From contig JAOTWK010000164.1 of assembly GCA_029862935.1 (NCBI GenBank), forward strand, positions 1 to 7,558: 7,558 nt of DNA, in the 5' to 3' direction. The position numbers and the translations under genes were made by a program. The stretch is from Gemmatimonadota bacterium (GTDB lineage Bacteria; Gemmatimonadota; Gemmatimonadetes; Gemmatimonadales; GWC2-71-9). The notes under the pieces are model-generated. The model was not told the origin of the DNA. It saw only the letters and a list, made by a program, of their open reading frames with translations, and did not search any database. This document shows positions 1-6,395 of the stretch, piece after piece (positions within the stretch are counted from its first letter, which is position 1; every line of letters begins with the position of its first letter).

Positions 1-378
1 CCACCGTCGCTGGATCACCGTGAGGGACCTGCCCAGGCCCTGAGCCGCGTCTTGCTGAACTTGACCACCAATGCCATCAAGTTCACGGAAGACGGCTTCG
101 TAGAGATCGTTGCCAAAGATCGGGACTTGGAGACGATCGAGTTCTCCGTCCGAGACACCGGTCACGGCATCAGTCCCGACGCATTGGATACGCTGTTTCA
201 GCCATTTCGACGTGCGACTGGGGGTGAGGGCCGGGCCTTCTCGGGCACAGGATTGGGACTCGCGCTCTGCAAGACCTTGGTCCAGGCCATGGGGTCTACC
301 CTCGAGTTCGAGACCGGCGCGGATTGGGGCACTCGGTTCTACTTCCAGCTCGTCCTGCCCCCCCCAGAGCATTCATAG
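1..378 (+). CDS. Sensor histidine kinase, C-terminal ATP-binding domain (5' end outside window)
   Basis: This is the last 125 codons of a two-component sensor kinase; frame 1 is open from the first base, so the gene begins upstream. The HATPase_c domain is complete in its key boxes: N box LLNLTTNAIKFT at visible residues 18-29 (Asn24 is the expected Mg-ATP ligand), G1 box DTGHGIS at 52-58, F box LFQPF at 65-69 and G2 box GTGLGLAL at 82-89. The dimerisation/phospho-accepting His domain and any sensor domain are off the left edge. The protein ends about 35 residues after the G2 box, so no receiver domain is fused at this end. Its role would be to autophosphorylate and pass phosphate to a response regulator not seen here. 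It is followed by a polysaccharide-type gene on the same strand, so control of surface polysaccharide is possible but unproven. A TTG at 52 lies inside the N box and is not a true start. Confidence 0.93.
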   Translation, partial: PPSLDHREGPAQALSRVLLNLTTNAIKFTEDGFVEIVAKDRDLETIEFSVRDTGHGISPDALDTLFQPFRRATGGEGRAFSGTGLGLALCKTLVQAMGSTLEFETGADWGTRFYFQLVLPPPEHS

Positions 379-474
379 CGTTTCGCTTCCCTGTGGTGCG
401 CCGCCCACATGAGGCGGAGAGCATCCACGGAAATCCTGCGGCACCCAACCTGCCCATCCGCCTTATTGTATTGT

Positions 475-492
475 CCCCAAATCACTTAGGGG
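475..492. promoter_or_regulatory. Candidate operator: CCCC(N10)GGGG imperfect palindrome
   Basis: The 18-base segment CCCCAAATCACTTAGGGG has four outer C:G pairs, one A/A mismatch, then two A:T pairs around a TCAC centre. It sits in an AT-richer pocket of an otherwise GC-rich gap, about 105 bases before the sugar transferase start. The symmetry fits a dimeric regulator site, but so short a palindrome can occur by chance and no factor can be named. Confidence 0.25.
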
Positions 493-493
493 T

Positions 494-523
494 CCGTGCG
501 TCCGTTGTTCGATCCTCGCACGG
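494..523 (+). repeat. Perfect 7-bp inverted repeat with 16-base loop
   Basis: CCGTGCG at 494-500 is exactly complementary to CGCACGG at 517-523. The loop is long and no T-run follows, so it is not a standard intrinsic terminator. It could be a hairpin in the 5' leader of the sugar transferase mRNA, a second regulator site next to the 475-492 palindrome, or chance. Confidence 0.3.
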
Positions 524-583
524 CCCTTGCAACTAGCCTGGGGCATTGCACCGGTGTCGCGCCGTGTGCCAAGCACGCTAACT

Positions 584-589
584 GAAAGG
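584..589 (+). promoter_or_regulatory. Ribosome binding site deciding the TTG start of the sugar transferase
   Basis: GAAAGG lies 7 bases before TTG at 597, a normal Shine-Dalgarno spacing. No ATG occurs in this frame before the conserved membrane segment, so this site is the main support for the TTG start. Confidence 0.5.
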
Positions 590-596
590 TCGTCCT

Positions 597-1352
597 TTGA
601 CATCACCTGCCCTGCAAGAGCCGCCAAGGCGATTCCGTCGCGCCCCATACTGGGATCGCGGACGCCGCAACGAAGGGGCGGCACACATAGGGCTCATCAC
701 TCACGAGAGCATCCCGGATCGGATCCGACGCGGTCTCAATGTAGCGGTCGCCGCATTTGGCCTCATGGTGGTTGGCCCTGTCATGCTTGTGATCGCAGCC
801 TTCATCCGACTGACGTCGAAGGGCCCGGTCATCTATAGCCAGACGCGGGTGGGCATCGACCGGAGAGCCCACCGTAATGCCCCCGAGAATTGCCGCCGGC
901 AGTCAAACGCTGGCGGCCGCCCGTTCACGATCTACAAGTTCCGCACGATGCGTACCTCCAACGGAGACGGTGACGCGCAGGTATGGGCGAGTCCGGAAGA
1001 TCCACGGGTCACGCCAGTTGGAAGAGTCCTTCGCAAGTATCGCCTCGATGAGCTGCCGCAGCTGATCAATGTGCTCCGGGGTGACATGAACGTCGTCGGA
1101 CCGCGGCCCGAACAGCCAGCGATCTTCGCGCAGTTGCGGAACTCCGTGGACAGATATCACCGGCGCCAACAGGTGCTCCCGGGCATCACTGGCCTCGCGC
1201 AGGTGAGCCATCGATACGATACTTCGATTGACGACGTGCGGATCAAGGTGGACTACGATCTCGAGTACATCTCGCGGAAATCGCCAGTTCAAGATCTGAG
1301 GATTCTCGCCAAGACGATTCCCACCGTCGTGCTGAAGCGAGGCGCCTGGTAG
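597..1352 (+). CDS. Polyprenyl-phosphate sugar-1-phosphate transferase (bacterial sugar transferase family)
   Basis: This 251-residue protein belongs to the bacterial sugar transferase family (PglC/WcaJ-type monotopic phosphoglycosyl transferases). These move a sugar-1-phosphate from a nucleotide sugar to undecaprenyl phosphate in the inner membrane, the first step of many polysaccharide repeat units. Visible features in order are a basic N-terminus (1-30), one hydrophobic membrane segment (about 47-70), the KFRTMR motif (114-119), the catalytic Asp151-Glu152 in YRLDELPQL, GDMNVVGPRPE (162-172) and PGITGLAQV (195-203). The length is close to the single-helix PglC-like core, without the extra N-terminal helices of WcaJ/WbaP. 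A basic stretch at about 88-106 enlarges the loop before KFRTMR. The start is TTG, chosen from the GAAAGG site 7 bases upstream and the lack of an early ATG. The sugar substrate cannot be read from sequence. The downstream kinase-methyltransferase gene suggests a shared polysaccharide pathway. Confidence 0.93.
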   Translation: MTSPALQEPPRRFRRAPYWDRGRRNEGAAHIGLITHESIPDRIRRGLNVAVAAFGLMVVGPVMLVIAAFIRLTSKGPVIYSQTRVGIDRRAHRNAPENCRRQSNAGGRPFTIYKFRTMRTSNGDGDAQVWASPEDPRVTPVGRVLRKYRLDELPQLINVLRGDMNVVGPRPEQPAIFAQLRNSVDRYHRRQQVLPGITGLAQVSHRYDTSIDDVRIKVDYDLEYISRKSPVQDLRILAKTIPTVVLKRGAW

Positions 1353-1567
1353 ATTGAAGGTTGTGAGGCACGGTTAGTTGGACTGGCAGAGCTCGAGAAG
1401 ACGCCAGTCCCGGCGATCTCGCGGGACTGGCGTTATTGATACTGTCCAGACACCCCTGCAGACGCCGATGGCAGAGAGCCATGGCTAGGATTCTCGTCGC
1501 GGTATTTGCGGCCATCTCGTTCCGCAGCACCCGGCACTTCACAGACAGAGCGAGTTGATTCTCGAAG
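1353..1567. other. Intergenic region between sugar transferase and kinase-methyltransferase
   Basis: This 215-base gap has no supported coding region. It carries a long GC-rich hairpin (1401-1433), about 50 bases after the sugar transferase stop. The remaining 130 bases before the next gene show no clear promoter or strong Shine-Dalgarno sequence. A TGA at 1556-1558 closes the downstream frame, so the next gene cannot begin earlier than about 1559. Confidence 0.5.
1401..1433 (+). terminator. Strong hairpin, probable terminator after the sugar transferase
   Basis: ACGCCAGTCCCG (1401-1412) pairs perfectly with CGGGACTGGCGT (1422-1433), giving a 12-bp stem with a 9-base loop. With G1412 bulged out, pairing can extend inward (1413-1415 with 1420-1422) to leave a 4-base loop. 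The downstream tract TTATTGAT is only weakly T-rich, so this may be a poor intrinsic terminator, a bidirectional one or an mRNA-stabilising structure. Its position, about 50 bases after a stop codon and 135 before the next gene, suits termination or attenuation. Confidence 0.6.
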
Positions 1568-3373
1568 ATGCGGATCGCAAGGGACCGCACGCCCGCGCCG
1601 CCGCCTCCCCGTGAGGGACCGGGTCTTGGAGACGCCGATCCCGGTCGGGAGCCCAACAGGCTGAGCGGACTGCTATCTCTCCCCGTGTACCTGGACGCTG
1701 TAGCGAGTTGGTGCGCTCGATTCTTGTCGCGGACGCTGGGCCGCACGATGCACGCCGCCGCCGTCGCCCTGGTCCTGTTCGTCGGCGCTGCAGCAGCCTA
1801 CGTCGTTGACCATCCCGTTGTCGGAACTGTCGCGGCGATGCTCGGTCTCGCGGCACTTGGCAGGCGGGCGCTTGAAGGACTGCACGACTGGCGCCGACTG
1901 AAACGCGCTGTGGCCCGGAGGCGGCGCCCGAACAGCCGCCACCTTCCGGTTCGAGACGCGCTCCGGCGGCTCGGGCTGGATGACGCCCTGATCAAAGAAG
2001 TCCTGGCGCGAGCTGGCGAGAAAGAACTGACCATCGCTGAGCTCGACCAGAACAACCGCCTGCTTAGCCAGATCGGACCCATCCCGCTCTTCGCCGACAC
2101 GCTCATCGGAAGGGAGAGCTTCCGCAAGCGCTTCCGAAACCGCACCCGGATCGTGCTCGCGTTCGGCACTCTAGCTGTGAGAAAGGACTACAGCTTGGTA
2201 CGGCGCTTCGCGAACGAGGTTCGTGTCCTCGACGCTCTGGAAGATTTGGACGAGGTCCCCACGCTCTTGAACGTCGACGCGAGGGGACGGGTTGCGTACC
2301 AGACCTTCTTTCCCGGCAGGGATCTGGGCAGCATGTTGGCCGACGCGGGGGCCAGCGTTAGCGCGCAATATCAGCTGGGGAAGAAGTTCAAACGCTCACG
2401 CGAGCCGACGGACTGCGCCTTACGGGACGACGTCGTTCGCGCAGTGCAGAGAACCGTGGATCACAAGTTCATTGCCGCAATTCAGCGCCTGATTGTGGAA
2501 GTGCATCAGAGAGGCGTTCTGGTGCGCGATGTGAAACACGGAAACGTATTGGTCTGTGACGAGGGACCACGGCTGTGCGACTTCGATCTCTCGCACGTAT
2601 TTGGGAAGAACGACGCCACGTCGACGCGCCTCAGGGCAGCGGAACGGGAGCGATTCAACTACCTGTTTGGCGGCCATCTACTGACCCCGGCCGGCTTCCG
2701 ACGTGCGCTGGCATCCTGGATCGCCCGAAACCCCGATCTCCCGTACCCCGGGGTGTACTTCGGGAAGGGATACCGCTTCGGTGATCGGCTCACTGCCGAG
2801 GGGGGAACGGGCAAGTGGCTTCTCATCAGGCGTCTTCTGCCGCAATTCAGCGGTGGATGTGTCGTCGACGTATCCTGCGGGACGGGGGTCCCTCTGCTCG
2901 AGATGTTGCGGGCGGGTGCATCGAAGGTGTTGGCGCACGAACCGGATGAGCGGCTCGCTGAGTTGGCGAGCCTCCACCATCGATTCTTCGAGTTCGTAGA
3001 CAATCGCGATTACGACTTCACGGTCACTCGCGAAGGGTTCGAATCAGAGCGTCAGAACGCACTGTTGGACGGTGTCGATGAGATCGCTCTCGTTACGGCG
3101 CTGCCCCACCCGTGTCCCTCTGGTGGCGGCGCATGGGAGCGGGCGATCGAACTCATCGGGCGTCACGCGACGCGGATCCGCCATGTGGCCATTGAGTGCG
3201 CCGGGGAGAGGCAGCAACTGGTGAACCCGAACCTGCGCGCTCCGGCAGTGGAAGTGGTGACCCGATGCCTCACGCGCCTTGGTTTCACCGGTCAGCGCAC
3301 CGTGCGACTGCGGTTCGGTCCGAACCTGCTGGTGATGGGACGCCGAGAGAAGATTCACGGAAGGAGCGTCTGA
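1568..3373 (+). CDS. Membrane-anchored kinase-methyltransferase fusion, WbdD-like in content but reversed in order
   Basis: This is a 601-residue multidomain protein. Residues 1-60 are proline- and arginine-rich. Residues 62-99 are hydrophobic, with one helix or a tight pair of helices, followed by a basic stretch (99-120). A protein-kinase-fold domain follows at about 175-350: Lys206 in LAVRKDY, Glu217 in FANEV, the catalytic loop VRDVKHGN with Asp321, Lys323 and Asn326, and the metal-binding DFD at 338-340 in place of DFG. There is no classic glycine-rich loop, as in Kdo-kinase/WaaP-like enzymes. A class I SAM methyltransferase domain lies at about 395-592, with motif I VVDVSCGTG (432-440) and an acidic EPD (458-460). 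A phosphate-then-methyl cap on a glycan end is known for WbdD, where the methyltransferase comes first; here it comes last. That role is inference, and a glycan, lipid or protein target is equally open. The ATG at 1568 lacks a clear Shine-Dalgarno; a later start (GTG at residue 40 or Met61) is possible. Confidence 0.85.
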   Translation: MRIARDRTPAPPPPREGPGLGDADPGREPNRLSGLLSLPVYLDAVASWCARFLSRTLGRTMHAAAVALVLFVGAAAAYVVDHPVVGTVAAMLGLAALGRRALEGLHDWRRLKRAVARRRRPNSRHLPVRDALRRLGLDDALIKEVLARAGEKELTIAELDQNNRLLSQIGPIPLFADTLIGRESFRKRFRNRTRIVLAFGTLAVRKDYSLVRRFANEVRVLDALEDLDEVPTLLNVDARGRVAYQTFFPGRDLGSMLADAGASVSAQYQLGKKFKRSREPTDCALRDDVVRAVQRTVDHKFIAAIQRLIVEVHQRGVLVRDVKHGNVLVCDEGPRLCDFDLSHVFGKNDATSTRLRAAERERFNYLFGGHLLTPAGFRRALASWIARNPDLPYPGVYFGKGYRFGDRLTAEGGTGKWLLIRRLLPQFSGGCVVDVSCGTGVPLLEMLRAGASKVLAHEPDERLAELASLHHRFFEFVDNRDYDFTVTREGFESERQNALLDGVDEIALVTALPHPCPSGGGAWERAIELIGRHATRIRHVAIECAGERQQLVNPNLRAPAVEVVTRCLTRLGFTGQRTVRLRFGPNLLVMGRREKIHGRSV

Positions 3374-3428
3374 AGCCGGTTCTTGGGGCGGGCCCGAGCA
3401 GGCATCTGCTCATCCGACTGATCTGAGA
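3374..3428. other. Short convergent intergenic gap
   Basis: These 55 bases separate two genes that end toward each other. They hold only the small hairpin at 3396-3411. Any transcription stop for both operons must act here or inside the gene ends. Confidence 0.6.
3396..3411. terminator. Small perfect hairpin between convergent genes, possible bidirectional terminator
   Basis: GAGCAG (3396-3401) and CTGCTC (3406-3411) form a perfect 6-bp stem with a 4-base GCAT loop. It lies between the stop of the plus-strand fusion gene and the stop of the minus-strand ligase. Neither side has a T-run, so intrinsic termination would be weak; the call rests mainly on position. Confidence 0.35.
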
Positions 3429-4892
3429 CTACGCACTGGTCAGGATCCTCACCAACTCCTTTCGCCGCGGCTTCCCAGACGCCGTACGCGGAAGTTCGTC
3501 GACCTCCATCACTTGTCGTGGCCACTTGTACTCGGGCAGCACGCCTCGGAGATGCTTGCGTGCCGCTGGGAGCGCCGGCGCCGTGCCGCGGGGGAAACAC
3601 GCGACCACCACCTCACCCCAGACCTCGTCAGGGACACCGACCACGACGCACTCGTGTACGCCGCTCATCGAGACGAGTGCCTGCTCGATCTCCTTCGGAT
3701 GAACCCGGTACGCCCCCGTCTTGATCAGATCGCTTCGTCGGCCCGTGATGTAGATGAAGCCCTCTTCGTCGATTCGTGCTAAGTCGCCCGTCCACAGCTT
3801 ACCATTCCGCAAGACCTCTCCCGTTGCCACCGCATCCTCCCAGTAACCAGACATGAGGTTCTCGCCTGAGGCGACAATCTCCCCCTCCTCACCTGCCTCG
3901 GCCCGGCGGCCGTCCGCCATCAGCACTTCGAGCGTCACGCCTGGCATGCCTTGACCAATGCTGTCCGGCCGGCGGTCCAGCTGTACGGGCGGCAGGTAGC
4001 TGAGGCGGGCCGCCGCTTCTGTCTGTCCGTACATCGGATAGACCTGCACGTCCGGCAATAGCCGTTGTAGACGGCGCAAGTTGGCTGGCGGAAGGGAGCC
4101 ACCGGCGCAAGTCAGATAACGAAGCGTCCGCAGCGACTGCCCCTCGAGGCGGCCGCGCTTGAGCAGCAGCGCGAACGTGGAGGGAACTCCGCTGAACCCC
4201 GTGCACTCCCGTTCGCCGAGAAGGGTCGCGACCTGGGCCGGGAAAACCATATCACCCAGCAGTGCCAGGCTTCCACCCACACGACAGTGCGTCTGGAGCA
4301 ACGAGTTCCCGTAACTGTAAACGAAATCCAGCACGACGCCGACACGGTCGGAGGAACCCAGCTCCAGGTACTCGACAATGCCAGACGTATTCGCCCGCAA
4401 CGCCCTATGACTGAGCGTCACGCCCTTCGGCATACCCGTGGTCCCGCTCGTGTAGATGATCTGCGCAATGGAATCTGCGCTCCCCACGGCGGGGCCGCCG
4501 TAGCTTGTCGCACCCACGATCTCCGAGATCGGGGTCACCGTCGCCGCGCCCCCTCCCTCCCGCGGCCTGCCGTCCGTCACGCAGAGTGCGGGCCGACAAC
4601 TCGAGACCACGTAATCGAGGGTCGCCCTGGGGGTCATGGGCTGCAGACCGACCACCGTTCCGCCGACGAGCAGCGTTCCGTAGTACGCCGCCAGGAAGTC
4701 CATGCCGTTGGGCAACAACAGCAGTACGCGCTCCGTCTCACTCACCCCGAGCGCACCGAGGCCTCCGGCAAACCGTCGCGCGCGGCTCAGCACGTCAGCA
4801 TACGTGTGCACGGTCCCGACTTCTTCGATGAGGAATGGGGCGTCCGGTGTGCGGTCGGCCCAACCCAGCAGATCGTCGACGACGCGGCTCAT
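3429..4892 (-). CDS. AMP-forming acyl-CoA/acyl-ACP synthetase (adenylate-forming ligase)
   Basis: This 487-residue ANL-superfamily ligase activates a carboxylic acid with ATP to an acyl-AMP and passes it to a thiol, either CoA or a carrier protein phosphopantetheine. The core motifs are intact: P-loop YTSGTTGMPKG (147-157), YPMYGQTE (285-292), the ribose-binding TGD (368-370), hinge region GRRSDLIKTGAYRVHPKEIE (383-402) and the C-terminal catalytic Lys474 in RTASGKPRRKEL. The length is slightly short for the family but both lobes are present. It is the last gene of a minus-strand operon. Its ATG overlaps the stop of the LarA-like gene by ATGA, with GGAG (4901-4904) 8 bases upstream. An acyl carrier protein gene two positions upstream suggests the acyl group is loaded on that carrier. 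The acid itself cannot be read; a hydroxy acid is the guess from the LarA-like neighbour. Plain acyl-CoA synthesis is the alternative. Confidence 0.93.
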   Translation of the reverse strand: MSRVVDDLLGWADRTPDAPFLIEEVGTVHTYADVLSRARRFAGGLGALGVSETERVLLLLPNGMDFLAAYYGTLLVGGTVVGLQPMTPRATLDYVVSSCRPALCVTDGRPREGGGAATVTPISEIVGATSYGGPAVGSADSIAQIIYTSGTTGMPKGVTLSHRALRANTSGIVEYLELGSSDRVGVVLDFVYSYGNSLLQTHCRVGGSLALLGDMVFPAQVATLLGERECTGFSGVPSTFALLLKRGRLEGQSLRTLRYLTCAGGSLPPANLRRLQRLLPDVQVYPMYGQTEAAARLSYLPPVQLDRRPDSIGQGMPGVTLEVLMADGRRAEAGEEGEIVASGENLMSGYWEDAVATGEVLRNGKLWTGDLARIDEEGFIYITGRRSDLIKTGAYRVHPKEIEQALVSMSGVHECVVVGVPDEVWGEVVVACFPRGTAPALPAARKHLRGVLPEYKWPRQVMEVDELPRTASGKPRRKELVRILTSA

Positions 4893-6115
4893 GCCGAACG
4901 CTCCGGTCCTAGCTGCAGCGCCCCGGCCGGAAAGACCCCTGCCCTCGCACCTTCACCGTGCCGCTCTAACAATGCCCGCATCAGATCACCCCACTCACGA
5001 AAGTGGCAGTAGCCTTCCCAGTGTGTCACCCGGCAGTCCGCCTCCGAGATTCCAGGGGCGTACACGGACACATCCGCACCGTGGAGAAACCCCTTCGGTC
5101 TGACAGCCGGACGGTGGAGAGGCATGCCGGTGTCGAACAGCCCGTGGCGCCCTCTTCCCCCATGACATGCGGCCATGAGCACGACGCTCCCCTCTGGAGC
5201 CAGGAAGTGCATTCCCCCAGTTCGGAGCGGACTGTAGGCGTTCTCCGCCTGCAGGAACTCCCCATCCTTCGGATAGGCGCTGCACAATAGGATGTCGAAG
5301 CGATCAGACATCGGCGTGGTGTAGACCGTTCGCGCGCGTGCATGTGCCTTTGCATACGATTGCCCAGGCCGCCCATAAAAGACCTCGCGCAGACGGCGCC
5401 CCGAATCGACCAGACATGCGACCGAGAAGTGGAGCGGCAGGGCCGCTCCAACCCGCTCGATCTCCGCCCGAACCCGATTGCCCTTCACGCTGGCCACCCC
5501 ACCCCCGAAGCCCATCATGGCAAGGCTGTGCAGCCACACGAGGACGTCCAACGAGGCGAGTCCCGGAAGGACGATCTTCGCGCCGCCCGAGAAGCCCGCG
5601 AAGGGATTCGGAATCATCGAGCCCAACCCAACCCGCAGATCCGCCTCCCAGAAACCGGCATCGATGCGCAGCGGGATCGCCCCCACCTGCATGCCGGTGT
5701 CGGCGAGCCTGCCGGTGGGGTCGTGCAGCCGCACCGTGAACCGATCGGCGACCCAATCGCCCACCTTGCGACGAATCCCCCTAGCGTCTGGTGGTCCGTG
5801 CGCACCAAGCGCCATCACGAGATCGATGCGCGAGTCCGGGACCCCCGCCTCCATCAGGCCGCCCAGCACCGTCTCGAGGACGGGAGCCAGCGGCGTCGGG
5901 CGGGTCAGATCTTCGATGGCGACGGAGACAGTGCTTTTTCCTTTTGCCTCTTCCCAAATCGCCGCGCGCAGACCCGCGAGATCGGGCAACGCTCCTGGGG
6001 GCCAGCCCGACATCTCGAGCAGTTCAACCGTCCAGTTCTCCGGAAACTCGAACCTCCGCTCCTCATGCCCATCTGGTGACCAGGCGCCCCAAGGAAGGGT
6101 CAGGTCCCGGCTCAT
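4889..6115 (-). CDS. LarA-family (DUF2088) nickel-pincer racemase/epimerase-like protein
   Basis: This 408-residue homologue of lactate racemase LarA belongs to a family using a nickel-pincer nucleotide bound to a lysine to racemise or epimerise alpha-hydroxy acids by hydride transfer. Family motifs seen are the N-terminal LPWGAW, EDLTRPTP (68-75, in place of DHTRPVP), ALGAH (102-106) and AGFSGGAKIVLPGLAS (173-188). By gap-free comparison from memory with Lactiplantibacillus plantarum LarA, Lys180 matches the cofactor Lys184 and His196 the nickel ligand His200. His106 matches catalytic His108. The position of the second catalytic base, His174, is Asn170 (codon 5606-5608). The reaction may therefore be a one-base or otherwise altered one. 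The start is ATG in an ATGA overlap with the upstream carrier protein stop, with GGGAAG (6119-6124) close by; the stop overlaps the ligase start. Cofactor-making LarB, LarC and LarE are not in this window. The family call is firm, the substrate unknown. Confidence 0.85.
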   Translation of the reverse strand: MSRDLTLPWGAWSPDGHEERRFEFPENWTVELLEMSGWPPGALPDLAGLRAAIWEEAKGKSTVSVAIEDLTRPTPLAPVLETVLGGLMEAGVPDSRIDLVMALGAHGPPDARGIRRKVGDWVADRFTVRLHDPTGRLADTGMQVGAIPLRIDAGFWEADLRVGLGSMIPNPFAGFSGGAKIVLPGLASLDVLVWLHSLAMMGFGGGVASVKGNRVRAEIERVGAALPLHFSVACLVDSGRRLREVFYGRPGQSYAKAHARARTVYTTPMSDRFDILLCSAYPKDGEFLQAENAYSPLRTGGMHFLAPEGSVVLMAACHGGRGRHGLFDTGMPLHRPAVRPKGFLHGADVSVYAPGISEADCRVTHWEGYCHFREWGDLMRALLERHGEGARAGVFPAGALQLGPERSA

Positions 6116-6390
6116 CTACTTCCCGATTCGGACTGCCCTGTTTCGATCTTCCCCTGCACCAATGAGGCGATCGAGGTCGCCGTCTCGAAATTCTCTGGCA
6201 TCAGATCCTCGTCCTCCACCTGAATGCCAAAGCTCTCCTCGAGGAAGCGAATCAGTTCCTCCATGCCCAGGCTGTCCACCAGGCCGCTGCGGATGAGCGA
6301 GGTGTCGGCGCTGACCTGCTCTTCGCCGGACAGCCCCTTCGCCTCCGATAGGTACTCGATCACCCGCGTCGCGATGCTCTCACCATTCAT
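6112..6390 (-). CDS. Free-standing acyl carrier protein
   Basis: This 92-residue acyl carrier/peptidyl carrier-type protein should carry an acyl group on a 4'-phosphopantetheine arm in the cytoplasm. The attachment motif is GLVDSLGMEELIRFLEE, with Ser40 as the modified residue. The rest matches the usual four-helix pattern, with an acidic helix II-III region (about 50-66) and a final helix at about 72-82 followed by a polar tail. The start is ATG with a strong GGAGG Shine-Dalgarno 8 bases upstream. It is only 14 bases after the GNAT gene and overlaps the LarA-like gene by ATGA. Its position beside a ligase and an acyltransferase implies a dedicated carrier for one pathway rather than the housekeeping fatty-acid AcpP. 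No phosphopantetheinyl transferase is in the window. A D-alanyl-carrier or amino-acid carrier role is an alternative. Confidence 0.93.
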   Translation of the reverse strand: MNGESIATRVIEYLSEAKGLSGEEQVSADTSLIRSGLVDSLGMEELIRFLEESFGIQVEDEDLMPENFETATSIASLVQGKIETGQSESGSR

Positions 6391-6395
6391 CAGTG

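Larger units (their letters stand above)
379..596. other. Intergenic region between histidine kinase and sugar transferase
   Basis: This 218-base stretch has no convincing gene. It contains an imperfect inverted repeat (475-492, CCCC arm against GGGG arm) and a perfect 7-base inverted repeat (494-500 against 517-523). It ends with a Shine-Dalgarno-like GAAAGG just before the sugar transferase. I could not find a clear sigma-70 or sigma-54 promoter by eye. The promoter of the sugar transferase, if it has its own, should lie here. Confidence 0.5.

Noticed and set aside
52..378. TTG at 52 as the true start of a short ATPase-domain protein
   Set aside because: The frame is open to base 1 and the TTG lies inside the conserved N box, so this is the tail of a longer histidine kinase.
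537..555. Possible sigma-54 promoter (TGGGGC with a nearby TTGCA)
   Set aside because: The spacing between the GG and GC elements is too short for a -24/-12 promoter.
903..1746. Minus-strand open frames (903-1292 and 1243-1746) across the sugar transferase and following gap
   Set aside because: The first is antisense to conserved sugar transferase motifs. The second runs through the hairpin and into the fusion gene with an Arg/Ser-rich low-information translation.
4287..5012. Long plus-strand open frame (241 codons) opposite the ligase gene
   Set aside because: It is antisense to a ligase with every family motif intact, and its translation is rich in Arg, His and Pro without recognisable domains, typical of a high-GC shadow frame.
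5342..6296. Two long plus-strand open frames (5342-6079 and 5478-6296) opposite the LarA-like gene
   Set aside because: They overlap each other in different frames and are antisense to a motif-complete LarA homologue; composition is Arg/Pro/Ser-rich with no family features.
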